64,000 nt of DNA from Paralvinella palmiformis (GCA_025642065.1 JAODUP010001574.1:17048-81047); one strand, 5' to 3'; positions 1 to 12,490 are shown, counted from the stretch's first letter. Translations and numbers: made by a program. The notes: a model not told the origin generated them from the sequence alone.

Positions 1-1289
1 TAGATGATGATACTAATCTTTGCATAAAGCTTTATTTAGATTGAAATTATCACCGTCACTGTCTACTATAATCGTAATGTTAGTACCTGCGTAGTGCTGT
101 AAGTATTTATAAACATCAATTTATGCATCATTTAATGACCTAAAATCCTAATTTGTCAAAAAATAAAAATATATTAATGTAAATAAAATAATAAATATTA
201 AAATTGGAAAGATCATGGAAATAAGGTGCGATCATATTAATTGACATAATTAATCTGCTTCACCAGAATAATTAACGTTCAGTAATATTAAATGTTTCAC
301 CAAAATATGTTATAACTATTTAGCAAATGCTATATAATACTCATTCGACAGTATCAATGTTACAGCTAGTTGCATTAATTTTTGAGAGAGTGGGTCATAG
401 CATCTACTGGGACAATATATTTATCGATGTTTCATTCACTAAATCCGTATTCAACGTTTAACTTTCACAACCTTATAAGTAACTCCGCTGTCCCGATGGA
501 AAGTTACCGCTTTCCCACCTCGCATAAGGTAACGATGAGGGCTTTCAACATACTCAATCCAATGATGAATTAACCACCCACTCAACCTATTAACCATTTA
601 CCCTATATAGCAAAGCAAATCCGTGAATCATCATTACTTTATTTCCTTTTTCGATATATTCCTGTGTTGATTTCTTTAACATCATAACATCATAGCAGTA
701 AATAAAAATTATCATTATCAAAGGTTGAATTAGACAAATATTTATTGGCAACATAAAATAGAGTAGAAGTTAATAACATATAATAACAGTAGAAAATAAT
801 TATATTTACTTATATAAAAGTAAGCTATATTACACATTACATAATGTGTTGCTGGTGTTTTCATACTGATACCATAGTAGTTACTTGCTGATAATGTTTC
901 CAAACAAGGGCATTCTGCGCCAGTATTTGTATAAAAATCGATCAAATACAAATATTCTAGTACATAAACAAATACATAATATAAACAAGGGTAATTTTGG
1001 TATGTGCTTACTCTCCTGTCGTGTGCGTGTGTGTTAATGCGTGTATGTGTGCGTGTGTGCGCGCGCGCACGAGTGTGTGTCTTAGCCATCGATATGAGGA
1101 GATTTAACCCGTGTTGTTTATATATGATAATTATTATCCATAGTTCATTGTTTAATTTGATTTCTATGCATAGCAGTTCTATCCTACCATTTTCATTGTT
1201 AACTGATCAATATTGTGATATATTCGCTGGGTCATATCATTTCTAACTATCATCATTAACCCATGTAGCTGCTACAGTCATTTAAATGC
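1..1289. other. AT-rich sequence without recognised gene
   Basis: I see no coding pattern. A short GT/GC-rich microsatellite is at about 1021-1080. Short ORFs here are compositional. Confidence 0.5.
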
Positions 1290-1425
1290 AGAATAACCGG
1301 GCCAAACGTATAAACGGCGTCTCTCTAAAGACAAAGAGTGCACGGAATATATAGCTCTCGGTCATCTTTTCATAGAATACGCTGACCGGGAAACATACAG
1401 TTTCCACGCACATAAAATGGAACAT
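1290..1425 (+). repeat. Fragment of the ~1.2 kb dispersed repeat
   Basis: Sequence around TGCACGGAATATATA, followed by a CTGACCGGGAAACATACAG-like stretch, resembles the reverse complement of 45555-45665 and part of the copy at 53.8-53.95 kb. The similarity is patchy and judged by eye. Confidence 0.4.
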
Positions 1426-1789
1426 CTCACCTGCATAAAAACAGCATAAACATAATCAGGCAAACTGATCGTTAATCAAAAGCAATAACTAATTTCATAA
1501 TTATGTCTACCTTTTCATATAATTATTTATACGTTATTCAAATATTTGTATTTTCTATTTCACAGTTAGTCGGACAATGTCATGATAATCATGTAGTGAT
1601 AAAGGAGTTAATTACATAATATTCCTTTTATTTGTATCAGAAATTATATCACTGAACTCTATATATTTAAAAATATAGTCACCGGTATATAAAAGTCTCT
1701 ATTTCAGCAGCTTATAATTGTAACATATGGTGTTACAAGGCATCGGAATTGAATATCAGAAAGATTGAGATCAATATATTCTGCTTCCG

Positions 1790-1985
1790 TGGTATAACTG
1801 GTAACGCGTTGGATCACAAATCACTACCACCTGAGTTCGAATTTTGGCGTCGGTATATCTGAAGGGTGTTTCGTCTTTGACTTCGCTTCATTACATTTGA
1901 AGGTCGCTTGACCCATTTACTCTACCATGTGTACACAAGTGACTGAAAAACATCAATCATCATAATCATCATACATTTTCTTTGG
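1790..1985 (+). mobile_element. tRNA-derived SINE, diverged copy
   Basis: It begins with a tRNA-like head: an A-box-like TGGTATAACTGG, then a B-box-like AGTTCGAAT about 45 bases on. The body ends in a conserved CCCATTTA.TCTACCATGTG.ACAA motif and an ATC-repeat tail. The same layout, better preserved, is at 7285-7472 on the other strand. No clear target-site duplication remains. Confidence 0.75.
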
Positions 1986-2254
1986 CCCTGCAGAAATATT
2001 GCCTTGTTATCAACAAATAGCTGACCTTTGCATATAACCTGATCTTCCATGTCGGTCTCTCACTTTAAAGGGAATCATTGGAAATGCCTACCAATAATAC
2101 CCACAAACGCTCTGACCTGTTATGTAAAACAACATTTTATTCTGATTTTTTAATTAGTTTTTCACATTTGATTACCCCATGTAGAAGATGCCAATACTTA
2201 ACAATAATAGTATGTAATACATATTACGGGTGAAATTAATGTGATGTTTCCAGC

Positions 2255-2760
2255 CCATGTCTGATTCCAGATAATCATCTCCTTTTTCACTTTAAGGGTT
2301 TTATTTTATTTCAGATTATCCAACAAAATATGTTTACGTTACTGATAGTATATCCATTATTAACTTACATAATATCTTTGGGAATGAGCAAATACCTATA
2401 TTTGGTTTTGTTTTGTTTTTGTTTTTGCTACTGTTTTCAGAACATCGTATCGTGTTTAGATAACAACTATGGTAAAAGGTTATTTAAACTATAGTTCATC
2501 TGTGCTGAAAACAATTGAATGATTGAAGCGGTTTATATTAATATAATGCAATAAAGCGAAGTGTATAATATTGTAAAGTAGTAGACTGCCCTCAGATATA
2601 AACCAATAAACGATAAATTACTTTGACAGTAGAACCTCAAAGTATGTGTTGGTAGAAAACAGATACTGTATTATTAATATTGGATAATTTGTAAAAGCAT
2701 CACATGCTAATTTCGTTCACCCTTACTTTTACCAGGCTTTAACCAAATAATATTACTCTG
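2255..2760 (+). repeat. ~500 bp dispersed repeat, copy 1
   Basis: It matches the reverse complement of 19040-19530 over about 500 bases at high identity, for example TATTTCAGATTATCCAAC against TATTTCATATTATCCAAC. It contains a run of hydrophobic codons in one frame, shared only in part by the other copy, so coding is doubtful. The family is not recognised. Confidence 0.7.
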
Positions 2761-2809
2761 CTCATATAAGAAATAAGGATTGAGAATGTTACTATTGGTA
2801 TTTAATATT

Positions 2810-2812
<3 letters not shown>

Positions 2813-2885
<73 letters not shown>
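2813..2885. repeat. (TA)n microsatellite
   Basis: About 36 pure AT dinucleotides. Confidence 0.95.
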
Positions 2886-2888
<3 letters not shown>

Positions 2889-3516
2889 ACCAATGCGAAT
2901 AAGGACTATTTAGTTCAAGTACACTTCCCCTAGGCGCCGTATTAAAGCTATTGTTATTGTTTTTATGCATATTTACAGCTCATACACTAAATTATTTAGC
3001 ATTCCAAACATTTTTTATTGGACTGTGTTGCAACGAATTATGCCGAATTATTTCATGGTAAAAATGCGTTTTTTTTTCTTCAAACCTGGTGGCAAAACCT
3101 TTCCCCTAGAATAGACATTTTATTTATGAAACAATACTAACTGTTGCATTAATATGATCATGCAAATACTAACAATAATCAACTGAGTCTGAATCATCGT
3201 CTACTGCCAACCCTTTATGATGGTTATCATCAACCCCAGGGTGTACTGGCATATCAATATTAATGAGATCGTCTCTCCTCTCCGTTACTAGGCGCAGTTT
3301 TCAAAATACGCTGTAATCAGCCTACTGGCTTTGTCACACTGATGCGTCCATCCTCGGAGTTATCGAGGGCATTGGAAACTCAACACACCACAAACGATAT
3401 TTGACCATGAAAGGATATTGATACCGCATGTTTCAACTACTAGGATGAACCTTTCAAACAGTTGGTTTCTGAGGCATTTATGTACGCATTGGACGTGAGC
3501 GATAATAACACGCAAG

Positions 3517-3555
<39 letters not shown>

Positions 3556-4099
3556 GGATATATTTGATGTAGAGCACACCTTTATATGACATACACTGTA
3601 AATGTGCAGTGATGAATTACCATTTATTAAATAACAGACGATTTTTCAGCAAAGAGAAACGTAATGTTATTCACACGTGCTAAGAAATCTTACATCATCC
3701 TGGACCTTCGAAAAGGCAACTCAACGAGAACTATAACTTCACAGTAAAATAATGGCGGCAGATACTACATGTGAGCTTTAAATAGAGTGAATATGCCAAT
3801 CCGACCATAAGTCGTTGCTATGACAACTGGCTTCCAGATCTCTAACAGCATGTGACACCATTATAAGAGCCGTTTTGTGATACAATCATTGTGAGCTTGG
3901 CAAATTGGACGAAGCGCAGTTCATAAATATGCTCATATTTATTGTATTATCATAGTAAATACAGGGAAAGTGGAGCTCATAGAAGGTATTATAATGCATA
4001 TGATAACATGGAAAACGTATTCAACTGATAGACAATGAAAATGTTCCTATATCGATTTTTGTTCAGCAAAGTGATGTCATATTGTTAATGTTCTGACAG
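2886..4099. other. Intergenic sequence upstream of the channel gene
   Basis: There is a (TA)n tract at 3519-3551. The rest shows no gene, RNA or repeat that I recognise. Confidence 0.5.
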
Positions 4100-4107
4100 T
4101 ATAAATA
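4100..4107 (+). promoter_or_regulatory. Possible TATA box close to the channel start codon
   Basis: TATAAATA lies about 24 bases before the first ATG of the channel. If used, transcription would begin within a few bases of the start codon and leave a very short leader. This is a weak call in AT-rich DNA, and an upstream leader exon is equally possible. Confidence 0.2.
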
Positions 4108-4130
4108 GACTACCAGTTCATCATTAGTCC

Positions 4131-6139
4131 ATGGTTATGGCGAAAAAAGATCAATTCCGTGTTGGAAGTTGTCACCCAAGTACAAAGGCTTGGAGTGAAA
4201 TATTGTATGAGTTTTGTACAAATACAACAGTTCATGGATTGAAGCAAATTGTCGAACACCAGCCATATGTGTTTAGAAGGTAAGTCATTTTGTGTAATTG
4301 ATTCATCACTAAAGAATAAGCTAGCCACTTCATTATCTAGCTGTGATTCGGTTTATTAAACAAACGTTGTATTTATTCGATTCTCAACAGAGTGGTACTC
4401 ATTCACTGTATACATAATGTGAGTCCCATTTAGAATTAGCTGTTATTATAAATCATTCGTATTTTAAATCTTTATCCAGGTTTACATGGATAGTCCTTGT
4501 CTTGACGGGTTTAGCGCTATGTCTTTATCAAATGACGACTGCCATCATTTATTATTATTCTTTTCCTGTCTCCGTGAATGTGAAGATTAATTATAACAAA
4601 TCAATTAGATTTCCCGCTGTAACCATTTGTAATCAGAATGCCTTCAGGTTGGTATATCATCTCTGACCACAAGCACAGAATCTTATTTATAGAGATCATG
4701 TAACACACATCAATGTGACCGTAGTCCTACACAATTTATATCCTATTTATAATGCAATTGAAATATATTTTCTTTATTATAATTGCCAGTTAATTTAAAA
4801 TAAAATAACTCATTTAGTCTTTATACTATTATAAATATTTGTGTATGTATGCACATGTGTATGAGATTTCCGTATGTGTCTGTACGTATTTTTGTATTTG
4901 CCGATGAATGATTAGAAATTGGCAATTTCACTGAAGTATTATAATTTTCCAAATTTAAGCTAATCAACTCATGACATTATCTATCATTAATAGAAAGACT
5001 CTGGCTGCAGAACATGGCTGGTATTTCCTTCTATCTGATCTATTTGCTGCTGATAACATCAGTGATCTAGATCTTGATAAATATAATTCATCTCATTTGA
5101 AGTTGTATGACATATTTGAACAAATTGGTCATAATAAAAGTGATCTAATAGTAAGGTGAGTAACTTAACATTAAATAATATTCACCAATACATTGTGTTA
5201 TATACATTTCCTTGTAACAACCTCTCTATAATATATTTCAATTTAATACGTAAAAAGGTTAATTTGTGGCACAATTTGTTTCTAGTTGTGTGTGGGACAG
5301 CCAGCCATGTTCTATTGATGACTTCAATATGACGATGACCGATTATGGAAAATGTTACACATTTAATTCAGATCCAGAACAACGAAGATATGCTTGGAGA
5401 ACTGGTTAGTTTGAAGTGTAAACGGAATAATATAAATATTGATATAATTGTTTGAACATAAAAATGTAATTCTCTTTTATTGAAACGAGGGTAAATGACT
5501 ATGCAATACTGCTGGTAATTATGTTTTCTACATTTACAATATACAATATATACAATATATGTTTCATGATATACAGAATGGGTAAAGATTATATCATAAA
5601 CGAATTTATTCATGCATAAACTACATTTTTTTATTGAGTGTCCACTGCTGCCCGGAATAAAGGATGATAATACATGTCGCATCTATTGGCAACATTAAAT
5701 AATAATTGGCCACTTGTAAACATGCATGATGTAAAGTGGATCCATATATACAGATCAATATTAAGATTAATTTAAATTCAACTTTAAACAATTAATTTTC
5801 TTATTATAACACTTTCCAAAGAGTTATTCTCAAAACAAATTTGTTTTAATTTTGTACACAAATAAATCCGGTTAATTTCACAAATATGTACATGTAAAGG
5901 TGCTGAAGGTAGTCTACGTCTGATGGTTAACGTTGAACAATACGAATACATGCCTGGACCTAACCAAGGAGCAGGTGTGCGAATTCACATTCACGATCAA
6001 GAAGAGATGCCATTGATGAAGGACTTTGGAGTTGCGATTGCTCCTGGAAGCCATGGCCTACTAGGAATGACAATGATTAAGGTAAATATGGATGTGTTCA
6101 TTTGGTAACCACATTGACGGGTTGTCTATGTTCCAGTTT

Positions 6140-6178
<39 letters not shown>

Positions 6179-9100
6179 TGGTCTGGTCGTATTATTGTCA
6201 CAATATACCATAGCTCTGTGTGTGTTTTGACATAAAGATAAAGTAATTAATAAGTAATAACATATGTGTTACTTTATATTACACTACAAATATGAGAACG
6301 TGAAGTATTTTTAAGTGTTAGGAAGATTTTTAATAATTGAAAACAGAATAATATATCATCCTTCTCAATAAAATATATCAACTAATACAAATGTATTTAC
6401 ATGTAATTACTTAGATCTCAACCCAAATCTCCTTTCAGATAGTCATTGGGTATTTAGCTTCATGTCTCTCTTTAAGAGCACTTACTTGCCTGCGCCAGCA
6501 CACACACGCACACACACGCGCGCACACACACGCACACACACGACACACACACACAATTGAACCTTATAACGTTATAATTTGACTGAAGTACAATGGCTAC
6601 ATCCACAAATAAGATACGAGGTAAAAGCTTATCGTTGGCCGGATTCATGAAATATTCATGTGTTTAGTTTATTTCATAATAACGACAGCAGAATGATTTC
6701 AATAATTAACCTTATTTTTACATATGTGCACGTTATATCATCATAAATGTTTTATATTTCTTTTCCTCTCCTCATGTGTTCATGATGGATACATATAAAG
6801 CAAATATATCATGACGAACAGGTATTATTCCTTTTTCGTGCCCATGAAAGATTGGCTATATCAGTTCAGATTCAACATAGTAATGACTAAAAGAGTATAT
6901 ATTGTAGTTGTTATTAAATATTGCTAATTCCGAGATTTGGGGCATATATAATGAATTGATTGGTATTTACGTTATTAAAATATACGTGATTCCCTGATAT
7001 AACCAGAGGGAAATATTAATGATGAATATGTATTACATTGTAAGACTCATTCACTGTCTGCTTGATGGTTATGTTAACTTGAGTTCGCAAAAATGATTCG
7101 TATATTCGTCTCAGTGATAGAGCTCCCTTCTAAGGATTCTCGAACTTCAGGATGTGTATTGGCTATGTTCATGAAACTGTGATAGTAGCGCACCATCCAT
7201 AGAGCATAGTTGGTGCGATGTTCAGCGAAGAAGATAGGAAACATATGACCCAAGGTAAACAGCTGCAAAATATATGCACAAGTTCAGCGTGATGATTATG
7301 ATGATGTTGATGATGATGATTAGTGTTTTACGGCCACTTTTGTGCACATGGTACACTAAATGGGTGAAGTCAAAGATAAAGCAACCTTCAGATATGCCCA
7401 CGCCGAGATTCGAACACGGGTGGCAGTGATTTGCGGTCCAACACGCTACCGCTAGACCACGGTGGCGTCCACACACAAGTTCAGTGTACAACATCAGAAC
7501 TTAGTCCTGCTTCCATGATGACCATTGCTGGTTAGTGCTGTTTACTCTGTATAATTCTTCGTCATCAGCAAGTAATCATTCCTTCCTTCTATAGCATGAA
7601 ATAAAGGCTTAAGGCAATGGGCAGGTGTTTTCAAGATATTGTTGGAAGTGGAGAACATTAAAGGCTGTCACTAGTACAGGATGGAATCGTTTACACCACC
7701 AATTATTAATATTCAAACAGGTGTATGTTATCAAAATCATGTACAATACAGACTAAATCATCCACTTTAGCAGATAACGTTTTTGAATCGCTTCCTTTCC
7801 ACTCAACAATTAAAGTGATTTCCATGGAGATATCCAATTAGCGATCCAGGTGCAAGTACATCTGTTTCTGTGAGCATCTGCAGGCCCTCATAGCAATCGA
7901 GGAAGTTGGAAGTTGGATTTGTATAGCTGGTTTAGCTATAGCCAAGTCGTAGTGGACGATGATGAATTCCTTCCTGTATTCGTGGGCCACACACTAAGAA
8001 CGTCGTAGCATTTTTTCTACCACTACATCTAGCCGCGTATGAGAGAGATGCAACTTCTTCATGTATGGAATTCGCTGTCTGGAGAGTGAATCGTCGGTGA
8101 CAAGCGAGTTTCAGCCTGTCCAAAATGGTACTTTGTCCAGTCCAATACTCATCATCCAGAATATATCTTTATATTCTATGTTAGTGAGACCCATTGGTCT
8201 TGGCATGCCTATACGACATACTGAAAGACAGTGACCATAGACTTCTTGCGATACGATTCTCGTGTGTGTTCTTTGAGGTGGAATACAAATTTCGTAGTTG
8301 AACTGTGTCTCATGGTATTCTCCATGTTGTCCACTGAAGGTAGCTGTCGCTGGGAGGGAATCTCCTGAAATGACTCATTCAGTAGAATGCCCGCCTCATT
8401 CTCATAGCAGATACCTACAGTGTAGTGCAAAGTTCCGCCACCTGACAGTGTCTGTGTTAGTTCACCAGAATTGTCCAACGCTTCACTGGTACATAGCCCG
8501 ACTAATTGTGTGATTCCATCGGGTGTGGCATACTTACGATGAGAGATGTAGGTGGCTATTTCTGTCTCTAGGGCTTCAGCTGTGTGATAACTGATGCAGT
8601 ATCCAAATCTGTTCACAATCTCAACAACGTTCCTGCTTCCTATCACACTATTTAATGGCAATACCATACATAGGTGTGTCCCTGATTTTGTTCTGGTGCA
8701 AGTTATGACGAACAGCATATCATCAGACATGGATTTCACAAGTTTGTCGACACGATCTTCCCAAAATGGTTTGTTTGATCCTGTGTACAACACACAGAAA
8801 AACCCAATGGCGGCATCAGATGGGTCTGTCTGTCCTGCGTTCACCGCTTGCTCTAATTATAATAATGTTATATACACCATATGTACTCTTTTAGTTATTA
8901 CTCTGCATAATCTTAGACGATTTGAATATGTGTTTTAGCAAAGGTAACAAGAAAGATATGTCTTCGATATGATGTATTTGCTTTGCAAGTATCCCCCGTC
9001 AAAACATCAGGACAGAAACATATATGTCACAATTAGAAAATTACAAAACGTGCACATATACAAAGGTATTGTTAATGATTGAAATCATGCTGCTGTCGTT

Positions 9101-9651
9101 ATTGTGAGGTCAAAATAAAATCATGAATATTTAACAGATTTCAGCCAACGATACGCGTTTATCTGGTATCTTATTTGTGGATGTAACCATTGTAGTTCAG
9201 TCAAAGTATAACTTTATAAGGTTCATTTGAAATGTTACGTAGCTCACAAGCAAAATTGGATTTGTGGAAAACTTTCAAAGAAGATTTCTATCAGACTAGC
9301 ATATGTGTATTCTACAGATATTATCACTCAAGAATCAACTTTCATACCACTTGGCAAACAAAACACAAGTAAAACCTGGCCGGCTCTCAACCTAAATGAT
9401 ACACAAACTAGAAATATAAACAGTCTTTTATTTGCCGTGATTTATCTTGGATGTTTTACTTTCAGACACAATGACTGTAAGTGATTAGCTTTTTAGAGTT
9501 TTGTTTCATGGGGACCTATCGTCTGGATATACGTTATAAAGCATAAAAAGTAACAACTCCGGATTCAGTTCCCAGATGAATCATTCAGAGTTTGAATTCA
9601 ATATTCGATTTACTCTGTGCCTATGTCTTGTTCTACAAATACACATATACC

Positions 9652-9692
<41 letters not shown>

Positions 9693-10141
9693 ACAAAACA
9701 ACAACACATCAACTAAGTATAAACACATAAACGCGCAGAGAAACACAAACTTAAATATAAACACCACTTTTTCTCTGTATATTGTTGATATCCTTTAATA
9801 TTCAAGGTGGAGAATCTTCCCCATCCATATGGTGTTTGCGATGACAATAAGAAATTAAATTATTTCAAACTGTATACAACGAAAAATTGTCTCCAAGAAT
9901 GTAAGCAAAAACATTTAGAAGCCCAATGTGACTGCAGACATATAAATATGGGAAATAAAACAGGTATGTGTATACTAATCGCCCCACATGAAGATTAACA
10001 AAAATAATTTACGCATTAAAGTACATTATAAATATAATAATATTAACTTTCCTTTATTTCAGGCCAAACAGAATTTTGTAACCTAACTACATTTCACAAC
10101 TGTGCTCATACTACTCTCAGTAAGTAGTAACCTTTGGCTTG

Positions 10142-10177
<36 letters not shown>

Positions 10178-12490
10178 GATGCAACCTGTGGTATCAAAGT
10201 ACTACACAAACATTCTATTTTCATCAGGTCTATTCAACCAGAATATCCGTGCATGCCACTGTCCAATACCTTGCAAAATTGAATCTTTCGACCTGCTTAA
10301 CTCAGTCAGCAAAATATCGGAATTTGATGCACGCAATCTTCTCACCAGCCCATTAACATCATCACTTCAATTTAAGTACCTTCGAGCAGCAGAGATAACA
10401 CAGAAGGTGAACAAGAAAATAGTTGAAAATGACAACTTAATAATCCGAAATTTACAACATGCTGTACATAAACTGGACAAATCGCTTGATATTATCATTA
10501 GAGCGTTGTCCTATTTGGAGGTTTCGATTGATGATCTGTTTCACGTTCTTGGTCAACGAATACACTTTCACAAAGTGACAGGTCTAGATAAAGTGGAGTA
10601 TATAATGGAACATGATTTTGTCAGAGGTTGGACGATAATAGAGGAACGAACGTTGCCATATTTGACTTTTGGTTTTTATGAGTTACGCGGATCCTATCGT
10701 CGAGTTATAGATAAACTCCAAAATAGCCAAAACGGCACTGAACAAGAAATAATTATTGCACTTGCATCTTGGAAACAGATGGAAAATATGCTCCTTGAAA
10801 AACTAAATATTCTTCAAAGAGCATCAGACAATATTACGGACGTACACAATGCGTACAAATCTGGTGAGCCTTTATTGACTTATAAAGCTTCATTAAATCG
10901 AAGATACGACATGACTTGGATAACGATTGACTTGCTACAGGCCAGAATTAAAGATAAAGGATATGACCAAGATAAATATTACAGAAATATAATATGGCGA
11001 ATGGGACATATTAATGACACGATTCACACTTATCTACTGATGGCTGAAACATTTATCAAGACGGGAAATATCAATGAAAGTTTGTGGGACGACACCGATT
11101 GGTTGTTCCGAAAGGCATGCGTTAGATACAACTATTATGTATTTTTGTACAAAGACAGGATTGTCAATGGTCCTCTAGACGTGATTAAGGAGAGAATAAG
11201 AGAGTTTGATTTACTTAATAGACGGCTTCTCGAAGCTAAAGAATCGTTGTTGATGACAACGGTAACGATTCATGAACATATTATAACAATGATGAGCTCA
11301 TCGCTGTCCACTATCAGAGGGCTAATGCAAGAAGCAATTATTTATATTAGTGACATGAAAGAAAAGAAAACAAACATAGCAAGAAGTGTCATATCACCGA
11401 CAGTAACAAAGGACTTAGAATCTATTAAGCAGTTCTTTTCGACCTTGAGATCTAGTGGACTAACTCTACAAGATAAAATAACACGGTTGCAGTCTGAAGT
11501 TGAACACATCTGGATCAATATGTTAACGGAGTACACAACAGCACCGTTTTATAGAAAGGTTCATGACGATTTTGTCGCCTTCCTGAATAATTCAAAGTTC
11601 TATTTGCCGTATTTTGCTAATCTTCTAGATATTGAGGTGGAGAGTCTCGATAACATTAGCACATCCGAGATTGAATACCGCCTTAATGCAGATTTCAGCG
11701 TAATAAATATACAGGATAAGATACAAACTACTGAAGTGAGTTTTACACATATAAGTAACTGGACAAATATAGCGAGAATACTGGATATGAATGATGAATC
11801 GCTGATGACGGCACTAGAAATATATATAGCATCCATGAAGAATTTCCTGGAAGATGTCAAGATCGACACACATTTCTATTTGTGAGTTATTTCAGTTATT
11901 AGGGAAGAAGTTCGATATTAATATGAAATATATAGAGAGCTATTGTAACTAACTAAAATTATGCTTTGACTTTAATGGGTAAGTTGAGATGAAGAAATAA
12001 GTATCCCCCGAATTAATATAAATGATGTTTTAGCGTTCATCGATTCGTTGTTGTGTATTGACCAAGTCCATTATAACTCATTGTTGTTATTTTAAAAAGT
12101 TAATACTCGTGTTAATTTTGATTGCCCATTATCACTAGTATCTGTAATATCGCTACATATATGAAAATAATATAGCTGCTGATTTTGTTTTAACGGTTGA
12201 TTTCATTATGAGGAATATAATTTCAAATTGCTTAAGCCTAGATTTAGGTGACTGAACACACATTTGTTTATGTGTTACTTTTATTCGAAAACAATTCAAA
12301 GACATATTTCTGATCTTGCATCTTATATTTCGGAAGACATGGCGGATATTTCTTAGACACCTTTTCTAGTACTCCATAATTATTTTATCTCTTAACAGAA
12401 ATAATTTTATCCAGTTAGATGTCTTCATGCAAGATCTGAGTTATGAGGAAATTATTCAACAGCATGCTTATGATTCCGTGAATTTATTTG
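4131..12490 (+). CDS. DEG/ENaC sodium channel subunit (FaNaC/peptide-gated type), nine exons, 3' end not found
   Basis: Exons 4131-4279, 4480-4647, 4994-5155, 5286-5404, 5900-6081, 9807-9963, 10063-10119, 10228-11881 and 12399-12490 join in frame (phases 2,2,2,1,0,1,1,2,1) with GT/AG borders, giving about 913 residues. Visible family marks: the N-terminal gating His-Gly (H35-G36), TM1 at about 51-76, FPAVTICNQNAF after TM1 (94-105), the first cysteine block (C161...GKCYTFN), the palm motif EQYEYMPGP (212-220), a cysteine-rich block in exons 6-7, CHCPIPC (341-347), and the pre-TM2 strand NNFIQLDVF (884-892). DEG/ENaC subunits form trimeric amiloride-sensitive cation channels in the plasma membrane; the motifs resemble the FMRFamide-gated type, but the ligand is inferred. 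An in-frame TAG precedes the start; M3 (4137) is an alternative. TM2 (GG..GLF.G.S) was not found downstream. Exon 8 carries a very large insert. Family assignment is sure; functionality is not. Confidence 0.9.
6143..6176. repeat. (TA)n microsatellite in channel intron 5
   Basis: Pure AT dinucleotides, 62 bases after the exon 5 donor. Confidence 0.9.
6498..6557. repeat. (CA)n microsatellite at the left edge of the TIR element
   Basis: CA repeat with CG interruptions. It abuts the left TIR at 6558, which obscures the target-site duplication. Confidence 0.9.
7074..7268 (-). pseudogene. Continuation of the intron-5 element protein, downstream of the SINE insertion
   Basis: Contains GHMFPIFFAEHRTNYALWMV and NTHPEVRESLE, which resembles a later segment of the same multicopy family. 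It is separated from the main open frame by frameshifts and the SINE at 7285-7472. Confidence 0.5.
7285..7472 (-). mobile_element. tRNA-derived SINE with target-site duplication
   Basis: Read on the minus strand: head with A box TGGTCTAGCGG and B box GTTCGAATC, body ending ACCATGTGCACAAAAGTGGC, then an ATC/ATG-rich tail. CACAAGTTCAGCG at about 7273-7285 and CACAAGTTCAGTG at about 7475-7488 flank it as a ~13 bp duplication with one change. It therefore inserted into the TIR element by LINE-type retrotransposition. Confidence 0.85.
8209..8844 (-). pseudogene. Transposon-borne protein of a widespread multicopy family, middle region (211 codons open)
   Basis: This is the longest open stretch in the intron-5 element. 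It contains MSDDMLFVITCTR, VIGSRNVVEIVNRFGYCISY and GLCTSEALDNSGELTQTLSG. From memory, this matches the middle of a large multicopy protein seen in many invertebrates, the same family as 37242-39921 (+), which here keeps the N- and C-terminal parts instead. Neighbouring frames (8123-7932 and 7268-7074) continue it after frameshifts. Biochemical function is unknown. A search against the repetitive proteins of molluscan genomes would settle the family. Confidence 0.6.
9652..9695. repeat. (CA)n microsatellite in channel intron 5
   Basis: CA dinucleotides with two TA interruptions, about 110 bases before exon 6. Confidence 0.9.
10147..10175. repeat. (AAT)n microsatellite in channel intron 7
   Basis: Nine to ten ATA/AAT triplets, 50 bases before the exon 8 acceptor. 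Confidence 0.9.
10228..11881 (+). CDS. Exon 8 of the DEG/ENaC gene: ~500-residue extra extracellular segment
   Basis: This exon has 551 codons without a stop in AT-rich DNA. It starts with the end of the conserved cysteine block (CHCPIPC) and joins exon 9, which encodes the strand before TM2. From CPxPC to that strand a typical family member needs roughly 50-60 residues; here there are about 535. The added part looks mostly helical, is rich in Leu, Ile, Lys and Glu, and has one obvious cysteine (KACVRY) and no membrane span. It carries seven N-glycosylation sequons (NGT, NIT, NDT, NES, NNS, NIS, NWT), which fits an extracellular location. I do not recognise a domain. It could be a lineage-specific wrist or thumb elaboration or an acquired domain. 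Confidence 0.85.

Larger units (their letters stand above)
6558..9225 (-). mobile_element. TIR-flanked transposon-like element inside channel intron 5
   Basis: The first ~280 bases (6558-6835) match the reverse complement of the last ~290 (about 8935-9225): TGAACCTTATAA at the left end pairs with TTATAAGGTTCA at the right, followed inward by CTACATCCACAAATAAGATA, AATAACGACAGCAG, TATGTGCACGTT and AAAGCAAATA. The arms are diverged, with small indels. Between them, on the minus strand, lies a degenerate coding region (8844 to 7074) interrupted by a SINE. The layout fits a cut-and-paste DNA transposon about 2.67 kb long. A 3 bp ATT on both sides is the only candidate target duplication and is weak. 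Confidence 0.75.

Noticed and set aside
2320..2470. Hydrophobic open stretch considered as a membrane exon
   Set aside because: It lies in a dispersed repeat, and the other copy (19350-19541) does not keep the same frame to its end. Low-complexity T-rich DNA gives hydrophobic codons by chance.
4110..4328. Minus-strand 72-codon ORF
   Set aside because: It is antisense to exon 1 of the channel, which has clear family motifs.
7285..7472. Possible tRNA gene (A and B boxes)
   Set aside because: There is no cloverleaf beyond the head, the sequence continues into a SINE body and tail, and target duplications flank it.
9227..9484. 85-codon ORF considered as an extra channel exon between exons 5 and 6
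   Set aside because: It abuts the right TIR, has no family motif, and exons 5 and 6 join in phase 0 to give continuous family sequence without it.
11342..11869. Minus-strand ORFs across channel exon 8
   Set aside because: They are shadows of the long plus-strand exon.
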